From Rhytidiadelphus loreus (Eukaryota > Streptophyta > Bryopsida > Hypnales > Hylocomiaceae): a DNA stretch of 64,000 nucleotides. The notes beneath the pieces were generated by a model. The model saw nothing but the letters and a program-made list of their open reading frames with translations, was not told where the DNA came from and made no database searches. Within the stretch, counting starts at the first letter, position 1; each line of letters opens with the position of its first letter. Both the position numbers and the translations under genes were made by a program. This document shows, piece after piece, positions 12,262 through 23,760 of this stretch. The stretch covers positions 83,283,839-83,347,838 of the forward strand of contig OX344761.1 in assembly GCA_947034895.1 (NCBI GenBank). The letters are read 5' to 3'.

Positions 12262-13800
12262 TAAAAGATACAATGTTCATTATTCAATGTGGGTTTAGGT
12301 AAGGTATGCATATTTAATATGAACCTTTAACCCATTTGCTTCTCTATCTACATTTATCTAACATTTCAACGGATGAAACGTTGGATTTATGTAGATAGAG
12401 ATGCAATTGCATTGAGGGCTCATAATGGGTATGCATACCTTACTCAAGTACACCTATGAAATAGTAGAAGAATGTAACTACGATTATATAAAATTGTAGT
12501 TGAACAAGGTCAAAGCTTTCTTTGATAAAAAGTCAAATGCAAAATATTTTATACCTACAAGATACTAAAAATTCAATATATGTGTAAATTGTAAAATTAC
12601 ATTCAAATGGTAATTAAATATATATTAGATGACCCCAATTGGATAGTTGTTTAAGTTTTAACAACTTTGTTTGCTTCATAATAATCTTATTTTGAACTAG
12701 AACAAGATTTGAGCATTAGAAATTGCTACAATTCATACAAATTTCAATATTTCCAAAAGAAAAATGACATCTAAAGGTTCACTAATATAGTAATTGTGAG
12801 AGACTTATCTTATTTCATTCTTATGTCACTACACATTCATTAATCTCCTAATAGCCCTTGTGTGCATCTCAATTAAGAATGATGAATGAATTCAAGGGGT
12901 GAATTACATATATGGGCTTATATTTTCATTCATCACAATAACATTCCTAACCGTCACTAAGGGGCCCCTTTTGCCCTCTTTGACATGCAAGGTGGGCTTT
13001 CGAGTGCAAGAAGTTGTGGTAAACTATCCAAGCACCTCAATAAAACTTAACTACCTCCAAAAGTGATTTAAAGTAACTACAACTAATTTTGATCACTTTC
13101 TAAAATCAACCACTACAGATTCTTGCCTAAAATGTACCCCCACTATTCATGATTCTATGGTCGTTTTTAGAAACACTTATTTTCAACACTTTTGAAAATT
13201 TGTAGTTTATTCATACAATGTCCAAAAAATGCATTAATTCTAAGAGAATGTAGTATCCCCTTTTGACTACCAACAAGACTACAAAAAAAATTCAATATAA
13301 TAATGAGAACCATGATGAATTGCTTATTTGTACAATTTTAGGTGTAGTTACCTTATAGGACCTTCTATTTTATATGGACTCAACAAAAGGTACGGTTGGA
13401 AAGTTCACAACTCCTTACTCCACAACTTCATGAAGTGTGGTTGAAAAGAAGGTATATAACTTTTTTTAATTTTTAATTTCAGCTAATTTTTTTGAGCTTG
13501 CAAGAGCCATTATTGTTTACCCACATATATTTATCCACCCAAAAAATGGATTAAACGTTTTTGGGTAAGGCATGCATATCTAAATGGGTATAAAAATGGG
13601 TTAAAAAATTGTTTATTCACATACTTTTCATTGCATGATACGGAACAATGAAGGAAACCATGATTTTCTATAAAGTCAAGACATGGACAGAAGGTGAAAG
13701 GTAGAAATGAGCCAGTGAAGACCACACAAAATAAAATGAGTAGTTTAAAACTTTTTCTATTTTTGGCTTCACTTGACAAATCTGGAAATTGTGCAAAGTC
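12262..13800. other. Gene-poor AT-rich stretch
   Basis: No conserved coding signal or structured repeat was recognised. A 99-codon minus-strand open frame at 13531-13830 has biased, low-information content and no splice or start support. Confidence 0.4.
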
Positions 13801-13804
13801 ACAT

Positions 13805-14135
13805 AAAAAAGGTGATCCTATATTGGGCATTGAGTAGGCCTTGAAATTCTAAAGGCCACTCACAATCCTTGCACATCTACATGCACCTCCCAAGTACACC
13901 TCCACATAAGACATCCTTGATAAAAAGAATGAGCAAACGAAGTGATAAAAAAAAAGTTGGATAAGAAGGGGAATGCAGGTGCGGGTGCACATTGCAAAAG
14001 CTGATCCTGTATTGGGTGTTGAGTAGGTCTTGAAATTCCAAGGCCAATCACAATCCATGCACACTTACGTGCACATCCCAAGTACACACCCACATAAGAC
14101 ATCCTCAAGATAAGAATGAGCAAACCAAGTGACGT
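13805..14135. repeat. Tandem duplication, about 189 bp unit
   Basis: Sequences starting near 13811 and 14000 match over at least 130 bases: TATTGGG.GTTGAGTAGG, TTGAAATTC, CCCAAGTACAC, CCACATAAGACATCCT, AAGAATGAGCAAAC.AAGTGA. The open minus-strand frames across them follow from the duplication and are not supported as genes. Confidence 0.8.
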
Positions 14136-14305
14136 GAACACCTCTTGTACTTCTTTTGCCCACTCCCTCATCATTTCATCAACACTTTCAATGGTTGAGA
14201 AGATAACAAGAGGTATGGGTCAAACGTGGGTTGCAAACATGTGACAAAACAGTTTCACACCATGCAAAGTCAACACATTCTTTTGTATGTCTTGAGAGTT
14301 TGGGT

Positions 14306-14423
14306 ATGTTCTCACTTGGTGTTAGGGGTGATGTTTGCAATGTAAATCCAATCCAGTAGTAGGACTAAATTTTGTTCCTAAGACCCTCAGTAACAACACT
14401 CTTTAACACCAAGTGAGAACATT
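14306..14423. repeat. Foldback element, about 31-bp arms
   Basis: ATGTTCTCACTTGGTGTTA on the left is matched by its exact complement at the right end. The pairing continues imperfectly for another dozen bases around a loop of about 55 bases. This could be a small MITE. No target duplication was identified. Confidence 0.65.
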
Positions 14424-14720
14424 CAAGCTGAACAACTTCACATGTCAACTTACGAACACACACACATGAGGGCATTGAGAAGCATTGCGCATTGATTTTG
14501 CATCTCAGTTTGCACAAAAGAAATGCAAGAAACGGATCCAAATGACGAAGACAAAACTGAGAGATATGGTAAGCAAGAGAGAGAGATCAATAAATGATGT
14601 CAAAAGTAGAAACTCTTAATGTTTCCCAAAAATGTATTTACATATGGAAGTGATTTGATTTCAAAATGTCTTTCTCTTGCTAAAGAGTAGAGCATAATCA
14701 AGAGGTTCAATGAACTTCCG

Positions 14721-14978
14721 TCAAGTGTCATATGAGCCCTTTTCTGGAAGCTTTGCAGTTCTTCCTAGAAAGCTCCCGATTCGATCGAGAAGTTCACGAA
14801 GAGCATCGTCGGCTCTTGGTGGATTTATTTTTTCTAAGAACAGGTCACATCCCTTCTTGTTCAGGAAAGCATCGCCTGCAGAAGTAAGTAAAAGGTGCAT
14901 GCTCAAACAACGGCCTGCGATGCTGAAGTTAAAAGACAGTCGATCGAGAGGCAGGCCTTCGTTTGAAGACGCACCGAG
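14721..14978 (-). CDS. Candidate extra terminal exon, unknown protein
   Basis: On the minus strand a clean acceptor (pyrimidine tract ending CTCTAG) is followed by 85 in-frame codons and a TGA at 14721. The peptide ends in a helix-like, charged stretch (LEKINPPRADDALRELLDRI, then GSFLGRTAKLPEKGSYDT). Composition is GC-richer than the flanks and looks coding. A second acceptor inside it (after 14876) would join in frame to a donor within the neighbouring gene's exon 2 (exon end 15057), giving that protein an alternative C-terminus. The opposite strand is also open here (14710-14982), so strand choice rests on the acceptors and on composition. I do not recognise the family. Confidence 0.4.
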   Translation of the reverse strand, partial: LGASSNEGLPLDRLSFNFSIAGRCLSMHLLLTSAGDAFLNKKGCDLFLEKINPPRADDALRELLDRIGSFLGRTAKLPEKGSYDT

Positions 14979-15030
14979 CTAGAGGAGAGAAAATCGTGTC
15001 AAATTTTCAGTCCTTGCATGGGCTGTGCAG

Positions 15031-15799
15031 TCAGGAAGCTTCGTTCAACTCATCACCTTTCGCTTGAGCTTGTCCCTTCAGGTTTTGGTAAAGGTAGCGG
15101 CCGCTCAGCATGTCGATCATCACCCAGAAGCCAGATGAAATTCCTGTCGAGACCTGCAAAGTAGCACTTGCCTGTGAGTGCGAGAAACAAAGACTACTGG
15201 CAAAAAAATGGTAGACTGAATCAGAAGTAAAAGTTTAGATATGATCTGAACTTCGAGGAGGAATTAGATTTTCTAAAAATCTCCATTAATACCTGTCTTC
15301 TCGAATCGCTACGAAAAATCACTTGGCAGAGTATAACCAGAAAACCAACCCTAGGCAACCGAACTATTAACGATCGACTGAAGCCAGAAGTAATCTGACT
15401 TAGATATAATCTACTGTTCAAGGAGCAATAAGATTTCTAGAGAAGCAACTCAATTTCGTGACCTACCCAAAATGGCTCCAAAACGATTTACCTATCTTCG
15501 AAAACGCTAGCAGAGTACAAAAGTGGCGGAAGCGATCGTGATATGGAAAACTCCCTAACCTTCTTGCAACCTAGTAAGGGTTTCATTCCTGTGTAAGCCT
15601 ACAACTTCCACATTCCATTGTAAACCCTCTCCCAAGAGAAGCGTACCTTAGTAAGAAGGCTCGTTTCCTCAACCACTTGCTCCTCCTCTTCACTAAAGTT
15701 TAGAACACTGGAATCCCCGTCCGACTGCACGGACTTGAACGCAAAGTACCCCGCCAGCATCGCCGAGAGAAACAGCAAAATCACACGTAGAGGACACAT
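15031..15799 (-). CDS. Small conserved plant membrane-anchored protein
   Basis: Two exons, 15799-15647 and 15153-15031, joined in frame (AAG/GTACGC donor, TTTGCAG acceptor), give 91 residues. The N-terminus MCPLRVILLFLSAMLAGYFA is a hydrophobic segment that could act as a signal anchor. It is followed by an acidic linker with a run of glutamates and a C-terminal block, SGFWVMIDMLSGRYLYQNL. This start plus the GFW...DM.SGRYL signature matches, from memory, a short plant protein often auto-labelled methyltransferase-related. Nothing in it resembles a methyltransferase, so the biochemical role is unknown. A telo-box-like AAACCCTAA lies upstream at 15968-15976. A family A transposon begins about 760 bases upstream. 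The start is the first ATG and fits the family N-terminus. Confidence 0.75.
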
Positions 15800-15967
15800 T
15801 TTCGCTTCGCTCCCTTAAATTTGATCGCCCTAACTCTCCTTCCTTCCCACTCTCAGCCAGCCAGCAGCAATCAATCAATCCTCAACACGCTTCCAATCCT
15901 CCTCAATCAAGTCTTCCAATCCTTCGATCAAAGCCCTTTGCACGATCGATCACAGCAAAGATCACAG

Positions 15968-15976
15968 AAAACCCTA
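15968..15976. promoter_or_regulatory. Telo-box-like motif in a probable promoter
   Basis: AAACCCTAA sits about 170 bases upstream of the start codon of the small membrane protein gene. Telo-boxes of this form are common in promoters and leaders of plant housekeeping genes. The position is suggestive; no transcript start is known. Confidence 0.35.
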
Positions 15977-16560
15977 AGCTCCAACAACCACCTTCGCGCT
16001 AGCTCACACTCCGTATTACACCACTGAAAGCACGGCGACAATCAAAATCTCAGACTCCATCCAAGACTCCACTTTTAAGGGGTACTGTAAGCCTCCTCCA
16101 GAGAACGAACGAACGAACGCGGAGTTGAAAGCCTTCCGCCAGTTGTGTTACTGGAAAATAAGTTCGAAGGAGGGAGGAGGAGAAGAAGCAGAAGAAGCAC
16201 ATGCGCAACGCGATAGCAACGACTATCAACGACTACGAAACTGAGTGTGTTTTGGTGAAAGGTATTAAAGGGAAGACAGCACGCGCCACGACGGGATTCA
16301 ACAAAGGGAAGGTGGAAAGGACGCGGCACGAGGCTGAAAGTCTTCGTTCCCACAGGATTTGGGGTGGAATTTCAAGGATTTCGAGTTTGAGAATGGGGAC
16401 CCGCGTGGTAGCTGTAGCAATGGCATGCACCACCAACCGGTCGTCGTCCACGCGCGTGCCACCCGCAGGGAACTGAAGGGAAGGGGAGAGTGATGAGGGG
16501 GCCAGCAACTGCTGCAGGCGATAAGAGCTGCAGTTTCTCTCATATTGTCGTTTCCATTGG

Positions 16561-17910
16561 ATGTGTAAAGCTCTAACAGCGACCATTTAAGGTCTGGTCC
16601 GCCTTTTTCATAGGCTTCCGTGGACAGAAATTTTTCGATTATTTTTCGATTATTTTTCAGAGAAAGAAAAATAGATGTGGAACCTAACACAAGTGGTTTT
16701 GTATTTTTCCAAGTATTTTTGAAATACTTATATATTTTCAAAGATTGGGGGGCATGGGCACCTATTTTGTGCACCATAGGTCTCCCAAAATTCGTCCACT
16801 TGCAACTTGTAAAAGAGGTGTGCGGAAATGAAAGACAATGATTTTGGCTCTTGCAATACAAAAATAAATTTTTGAATTTGCTAAAGTGGTCCATTTGATG
16901 ACCCCTTAAGGATTGTGACTCTATATTTTTACCAAAAACACTCCAAAACTGCCATTTCTAGGACAAGTACCACATTTTAGAAAGAAAAAAAATTTGGACA
17001 CAAGTAACTATAGGATCTTGTAGTACGTTGGTTAGAAAATACGTGGAAAAAAATTCGAATATTACCAATGTGTAGATTGGAAGATATTAGTGTTTGAAGT
17101 GACAAAAATCCTTTTCTGAGCCCCTTGAAAAACAAGGCAGTTGCACTTCACAAGGTTACATTTGTATGAAAAAATGTCCAAAATGGTGGTGCTTTTTTGG
17201 ATTCATTCTTCAAGGCAGGTTGGCTACATGCTTGAAAAATTTGAAATCATTTGGAATTGTACAACATATAGGAAAAAAATAGTAAGTAGAAAGAAGTAGA
17301 AAATGATTTAAAATACTAAATTGTAACCTTGTGAAGTTATGGAATTGAAAAATGCCAATCTCAATGGTTGAAATGTTGTAATCAAAAATTTACATCCTAT
17401 GATTTTATTTTTTTCAAAAAATATTGAAAATTGAGTAAACTAAAGGATTTCAAAATTTATTTTAGAGTAGAGAATCCATAATTGCCTGCAAACTTAAACT
17501 CCTAACTTTTGACTCATTGATCAAAATGGAGTGATTCAAAGCTTTCCATGTATTTATAACTCTAAAAAAACAATTTCAAATTTTTATTTCTGAAAAAAGT
17601 GATTTTTTCTAATTTGCCCAAACTACCTATTTACAAAAAAAAAATAACATATTAGGTCATAACTTTTTACTCATATTTCCAAATGTCATGAAATTTAGTG
17701 CACATGAAAGATGTTCCTCGTCTTTATCTTCTACTAAGATTTCAGCCTAAAATATGCAAACCTCCAGTGACACGTACTTGCCCAAAATTTCTTTGTTGCC
17801 AAAAAACGCATGTTGGTCTTTTAGGGGTTAAGGATCACCCCATCTCCATTCTGCACCTAGAAATAGGAATAGTTGGAAGAAGATGGGTGATTTTAGAGCA
17901 TACTACCTTA
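16561..17910. mobile_element. Family A element carrying a B insertion
   Basis: The right end TTTTAGAGCATACTACCTTA matches the other A copies. The left end is worn (ATGTGTAAAGCTCTAAC). The outer parts match the short copy at 1.4 kb. A direct repeat, TTGTC.TTTCCATTGG with one mismatch, flanks it at 16545-16560 and 17911-17926, just outside the ends, and may mark the target site. The centre, about 16902-17827, is a family B element ending TTTTAGGGG/TTAA. Overlapping open frames at 16233-16894 fall in promoter and transposon sequence and are not genes. Confidence 0.7.
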
Positions 17911-17989
17911 TTGTCATTTCCATTGGCTACGTAGTCCATAACCCAACTCCCTAGAAAAGCGCAAAGTTATTCGCTTTTTTTTAGGGAAG

Positions 17990-18247
17990 ACACTAAACCC
18001 ATCCTACAAAGTGGGCCTACATGGTGAATTTACTCCTAGAGAAAACACAAAAAATTTATTGTTTTTCATACAAGATCAAATTTGCAAATTTTGAATTCAT
18101 ATTTGCAATCAAAGGCCCCAAATTAGTGAGGAGAGGTGAAGAAATAGAAATAATACGACACAAATTAAGGGGCTTTTTTTTAGAATTACTTGGTAGAACA
18201 CAAAATAGACCCTACAAGGCCTACTTTATATGATAGGTTTAGCATCC
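17990..18247. mobile_element. Family K MITE, copy 3
   Basis: The left end ACTAAACCCATCCTACAAAG and the complement of the right end (GCTAAACCTATCATATAAAG) pair as terminal inverted repeats running on to about 26 bases. The inside contains TTTGCAAATTTTGAATTCAT, a phrase shared with the K copy at 57.9 kb and, with changes, with 60.55 kb. Confidence 0.6.
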
Positions 18248-18399
18248 TACTTTTTTTAGCATCACCATGATTTTTAAGTTAACATTTGCATTATTAAGCA
18301 TTAACATGTCTTTCCCCTTGAAAGCACATGAACTGTAGCTATCAATTTTTTTTAGTTGAAATTGCATTCTTGTAGTCATGGCTCACAATAAAAACGTTA

Positions 18400-18632
18400 G
18401 CAATAAGGGGCCAGGGTGAACCAATCCCTTGTTCATCCTCCCAAAGTTATTCCATGATGTTTGATTAATTTATCTTCTACACCTCTCTCCTACATAATTT
18501 GTGATTTGTGATTGCAAATATGAATTCCAAATTTAATCATGGGTGGAAAATAGAAAATTCTAGTGTTTTTTCCAAGGATGAAATTGGGGATGAACAAAGG
18601 GGTTGGTTCACCCCAGCCTAATGAGGTAGGGT
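18400..18632. mobile_element. Family K MITE, copy 2
   Basis: The ends CAGGGTGAACCAATCCCTTG and the complement of the right end (TGGGGTGAACCAACCCCTTT) form an inverted repeat of about 28 bases. The element is about 230 bases, non-coding, and next to copy 3. Confidence 0.6.
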
Positions 18633-18699
18633 CCCAATTGCATCCATGAAAAATGGACAATGTTAAGAAACAAAAATGTCTTATATGTCTCCTCACCCA

Positions 18700-19530
18700 A
18701 TCCTAATCTTGGAATTAATTAGTAAGTCCCTCTTAGGCATCTAAAAAAACATAATACCTTTCCAATATAGAGAAGAACCATCGTCTAGTTATACAGTGTT
18801 GTAGTTGAAAGGGATCAAACTAATGTGATCTCTTTTTGGTTTTCTTAGTGGAAGTGTGTTATACATGAGAAGGTTAGACAAATCATTCCATTTTGATCAT
18901 ACAAATAGTAAATTTCATCCAAATGTTAGCAAAAGTTGTATTTTCTAGAGATGGTTTGGGCAATTTCATCCCCTTTTTTCCTTTTCTTCACATGTAATTG
19001 GAACCAACTCAAAAATTAGATAAGATTTTGGCGATTGTACGTTTGCCAACCAAATTTTCACTAGAGATGATTATGCACAATGTGATATGAGGGGAATTTG
19101 AATGTAGCTATGGAGTCCTTTGTTTTGCCATGAAATCCAAAACCTACACCTAAAAGTGACACTTTTTCTAGTCCCACTACTTCAAAGGTTGAATGCCCCC
19201 TCCCAAAATTCATGAAGTTGTTTGCAAACTCAAAGAAATGCACCCCAAGTGGTTTTGTAATTATACAATGCCTTAGTAATATTTCACAAATTTTCAAAGT
19301 TGAAAACATAGGATATACCCCATATATCACTAGACTTACCTTGCAATACGAATAAAATGTCTCAACTTTCATTGATTACTTCAAAAAAAAACTTTGATTC
19401 TTAGTGGTTGCTTTTGAAAAATTGGGGTGGTTTTGAGTCATGGAAGTGTTCATTCAAGGCTATAATTAAATGGGTGTTGGAGAACAAAAGATGGTGCAAT
19501 TTGGTGTTTATGCTTTATTGAAGTTCAACC
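18700..19530. other. Gene-poor stretch
   Basis: No repeat or coding exon could be supported. A 103-codon minus-strand open frame at 19061-19372 has no recognisable content. Confidence 0.4.
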
Positions 19531-19559
19531 ATGGCTTTGAACCCTATTCCCTAATCTAC

Positions 19560-19985
19560 CATGAGATATTGGATCTTTGCTATGGCTTTGGCAACCATAA
19601 TTTTTTTTAGCTCCAAAGCCTAACTTATCTCCATAATCTTAGATGTTTGGCTATAGTTTTGGTGTCTAAAGCTTCGTCTTGACTTTCAAACCCTAATATA
19701 GCCATTAAATCTTCAATGTTTGGCTTTGACTATGACTACCATGGTTCCCTTTGAGTCCCAATCCTTGATTTAGGTGTGAGGTGTTGGATGTTTGGCTATG
19801 GCTTTGTCAATCATTGCTTCCCATTGAGCTCCAAATCCTAATCAAGCTTTGAGGTGTTGGATGTCTAGCTATGGCTTTGGCATCCATGGCTTTCTATTGA
19901 ATTCCAAACCCTAATTTAAACTTGAGGTCTTCAATTTTTGGCTATAGCTTTGACATCCCATTTTTTTCCCCTTAAGCTCCATCGA
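19560..19985. repeat. Minisatellite, about 72-bp unit, six copies
   Basis: The motif GGCTATGGCTTTGGCATCCATGG or a close variant recurs at about 19579, 19650, 19723, 19795, 19868 and 19941, a steady 71-73 base spacing. Each is followed by a CCAAACCCTAAT-type block and a GAGGTGTTGGATGTTTG-type block. Although the period is a multiple of three, no frame is open across the array, so it is probably non-coding. Confidence 0.8.
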
Positions 19986-19989
19986 GTAC

Positions 19990-21340
19990 AAACTGACCAC
20001 CTTCTCTTTAAATTTCTTAAGATTTCTATTTGACAATTTCTATTTTTAGTTGCAATTTTAGTTAAATCATGTTAAATTTAATAGATTTTAACAAATTCCA
20101 ATGGAATCTATTAAAAAATTGAATGTGATTAATTTGAAACTTTTTTTTTTTTTGTTAAAACCTTGTTATAAATTGTTTTAATACATTTTTAAAACTTCTA
20201 ACTAATTTTAACAAATCTAATATGAAAAATGTCAAAAATAAATTATTGGAGAAGGAGGGTGTGATAGTGTCAAAATCCTAATTTAGTCCCTAAGTCTTTC
20301 AATTGATGTTTACTACTACAACAAAAACATATTTTTATGACTGGATTTTACGATATCCAAAAGGCATGTGAGTGGAGGTTGACTAGCACAATTTTCAATC
20401 ATTTAGAAGTAATTGCTACATACAGGTTTGACTACAATTTAGTCATCGGCAATTTCTATTTCCTACAGCGCTTGCCCAATAAAATTTGTAGACCTCCATT
20501 AGTCTCCATTGCACCTCCAAGATTATGACTGAGATTAATCATACAATTATAATGGAGACCAGTGATAATATTGTGTACCTTGACTAATAACAAATGTATT
20601 CTTACATGAATCTTTGATTCATAACAATTTTTAATAGTGATAGCATCACGCCACTAGTAATGACATTGTAAAAAATGTATAGTTGGAAGATTTTAAAATG
20701 TGCCTTTTGTAAGATTTTTTAAATGGAAAATAATGGAAAAATTATAAATGTTCAAAAGAAATTTAGGATCTTTATTTGTAGTAGATTTTTCCAATTGAAT
20801 AGATTGTAACATATACCATGACTTGTTGGCAACTACAATATCTTATAGAAATCTCCAAAACTTGTTGATCTATAAATTAAAAAATCCCTAAATCCATGAA
20901 AAATCATAAAATATATTGCATATCTATGAATATATAGAAACCCTTACTAAATCAATGAAATACCTACATTTGAAGCAAGATCTTGAAACCAACCACATTT
21001 GCAATTCCAACCAATAATACAACTTTCAGTTAGTATATGCAATATCTTTAAAAAAATGAAATTGACACTATGATTTTGAGAAAAGAATTTCAATATGTTT
21101 CATAAAAAAATCAATTTACAAAAAATTGGATTTAACCCATGCCTCAACAATAAGAGATTGAACATATTGCACCAAAATTTCCCTCAAAATGGTCATATAG
21201 AGAATTTCTACATACTTGTAGCATGAAGCCATGTTGTATTCATATGAACTTATCAAACAATTAGAATTCTCTATAATTGATGCCAAATCAAAATCAAACT
21301 TGAACCTTACCAAAACATAATCAACTACAGTTTAGAAGCT
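19990..21340. other. Gene-poor AT-rich stretch
   Basis: Nothing beyond short random open frames was seen. One near 20337-20528 has a protein-like look but no splice or family support. Confidence 0.35.
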
Positions 21341-21702
21341 AACCTTAAGGTAGTATGCTCTACAAGCGATCATTTAAGGGCTGGTTTAAGGGCTGGTTTC
21401 ATAGGTTTTCATTGACAAAAATATTTTTAGATCATTTTTCAGATAAAGGAAAATAGATGTAGAACCTAACACAAGTAGTTTTGTATTTTTCCAAGCATTT
21501 TTTAATTACTTACAAATTTTCAAAGATTTGGAGTGTAGGCACCTATTTGTGACTATAGGTCTCCTCAACTTGCAACTATAGGTCTCTATCCACTTGTAAC
21601 TTGTAAAGAGATGTGTAGAAATCAAAGACAATGATTGGCTCTTGCAATAATAAAAAAACAAATTTTCTTTGATTCATTCAATTGTTGAAGTAGACCATTT
21701 AA

Positions 21703-23115
21703 CCCCTAAACTAAGATTAGAGACTATGTTTTCACCAAAAACGCTCCAAAAACGCCATTTCTACACAAGCACCAAATTGTAGATGAAAAATATTTTTGGA
21801 CACATATGACCATAGGATCTTGTTGTAAACTAGTTTGAAAAGATGTGGAAAAATTTCAGAATTTTCCACCTTGTAGATTGCAAGATATTAACATTTGAAG
21901 TGACAAAAATCATTTTTTGGGCCCTGTGAAAATACAAGCAATTGCACTTCACAAGGTCACAAGGTCACAATGTACCCAAAAGAGGTTGCCAAGGGTATTA
22001 GTTGCTCTTCCCTCTCTCAAAAAATTTAAAGGCTGTTGATTTATTTATTTTTAAATGCTTACCTTTGAAATTGCCATTGATTTCTCAAAAAATCACAAGC
22101 CGTTGATTTTGAGAAATTTAATTTGAGCCATCCAAATATCAATACAGATATGGATACAAAAATGAATATTGGGTATGGATACCATATCATATACAAATAC
22201 ATATACAACACAATAGTGGATATGAATACAAATACAAGTACGGGATATAGGTTTGTCCTATATTGTTTGTCAATTACATTGTTTTTTGAAAATTACAAGA
22301 TGGCAAGGGGAAGGGGGAGGTTATGAAAATTTTAAAATTTTAATTTTTTTCTTTTTTTGAGCTCATTGTGACATTATGTCACAATGACAATGAGAATGAG
22401 CTCAAAAGATGTCGTAATTGCAATAATGGATTTATTCACAAGGTTACATTTGTATGAAAAAATGTTCAAAATGGTGTTTACTCTTTGGATTCATTCTTCA
22501 ATTCAAGTTGGCTATATGCTTGAAAAATTTTAGATCATTTGGAATTGCACAACATATAGGAAAAAAATAGTAAGTAGAAAGAAGTACAAAGTGATTCAAA
22601 ACACTAAATTGTTAAGAATTTAATTATGAAATTGAAAAATTCCAATCCCAACACTGGTAATGTAGTAGTAAACAATCTACATCATATATTTTTATTTTTC
22701 TCAAAAAATATTAAAAATTGAAAGAAATAAAGGACTCCAAAGTTTATTTTCGAGTAGAGAATCCATAACTACCTGCAAAGTAGAACACTTCATAACTTTC
22801 ATTTTGTAAATCAAAATGGAATGATTCAAATCTTTCCATGTATATATAAATCTAGAAAACCAATTTCAAATTTTTATTTTTTTTAGAAGTGATTTTTTAA
22901 GAAATGTTTGGGCTGCCCATCGAACATTGAAAATTACATATCATGCTATAACTTTTGAACCACGTAGACAAAAGTTATGAAAATTGATGGGCCTTAAAGC
23001 TACTCCTTGGGCACATGTTGTGTGAAAATTTCAGCAAAAAGAATTAAAACTCCATTCGTAGTGAGCTGCCTAATATCACTATGTTGCCAAAAAACACAGT
23101 TTTGACCTTTAGGAG
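21703..23115. mobile_element. Family B element nested in A
   Basis: The left end CCCCTAAAC and the right end GACCTTTAGGAG form a decayed terminal repeat between two TTAA tetramers. The body matches the copy at 16.90-17.83 kb closely, apart from the family C insertion. Confidence 0.75.
21962..22434. mobile_element. Family C MITE, copy 2, innermost insertion
   Basis: The host phrase TTCACAAGGT(C/T)ACA occurs at 21948-21961 and again at 22435-22448, whereas the related host copy near 17.15 kb has it once. The element carries the TGAGCTCATTGTGACA hairpin end, degenerate TATGGATAC-type tracts (22139-22252) and the short half-motif end TGTACCCAAAAG, matching copy 1 in reverse. Confidence 0.75.
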
Positions 23116-23199
23116 TTAAGGATCTCTTCATCTCCATTCTTTAGCTAAAAATAGGGATAATTTGAAGGAGATGGATGCGTGTAGAGCATACTACCTTAA

Positions 23200-23760
23200 T
23201 CCCTTAAGGATCATGGGTAGTCTAGATTGCCAAAATTATGAAGATGTATTATAAAATGCAACTTAGAATAATAATTTAATGATGAATCCCAAACAATAAT
23301 TGTAAAATATTATCTATAGATCATCTCCATACAATTAAATCAACTAGTACAAAAAAACAATATTTTTCAAATTTGAAGCCAAAATTCCTTCTAAAATTGA
23401 TTATAGATTTAATATTTGTGATTTTCAAAAGATTTTTTTTCCTTCAAATTTAAAATGTTAGGTTCTAATTGTAGGTGGTTTTTGAAAAAAATTATTTTAC
23501 TTTTTTATTCAAGTCATTTTTAAAGGGTCATTTTTTGAACTGAAAAAGGTTATTTTTGAAGCTAGACCTAACAATACCTATTAAATAATAGAACATTTAT
23601 AAAGCAAAGTCTTTAGAATCTATATTGTAAATTTTTTAAAGAACTAACACATGATTATTTAAAAAAAGATGGATGAAAAAACATATTTTTGTGTGCTTGC
23701 GATGTGTTTGTGTTTATATTCATCAGTTGTTCAAAATTTGAAAGCCTAGTCCTTTAGGGG
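23200..23760. mobile_element. Family B element, short copy
   Basis: The right end AGTCCTTTAGGGG is followed by TTAA (23761-23764). The left end TCCCTTAAGGATCATGG follows TTAA at 23196-23199, which also forms the end of the family A element. The left end is diverged, so the exact limit is less sure. Non-coding. Confidence 0.55.

Larger units (their letters stand above)
21347..23197. mobile_element. Family A element with nested B and C insertions
   Basis: Terminal inverted repeats are perfect over 20 bases: TTAAGGTAGTATGCTCTACA and its complement. Inside, a family B element runs from 21703 to 23115, flanked by TTAA at 21699-21702 and 23116-23119. Inside that, a family C element runs from about 21962 to 22434. 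Removing each insertion restores a sequence like the corresponding simpler copies at 1.4 kb (A without B) and 16.9-17.8 kb (B without C). Confidence 0.85.

Noticed and set aside
14710..14982. Plus-strand 90-codon open frame
   Set aside because: It lies opposite the minus-strand exon candidate, is rich in Arg/Ser as antisense frames often are, and lacks splice or start support.
16233..16894. Several overlapping open frames up to 198 codons on both strands
   Set aside because: They cross the promoter of the small-protein gene into the family A transposon; composition and position make them chance frames.
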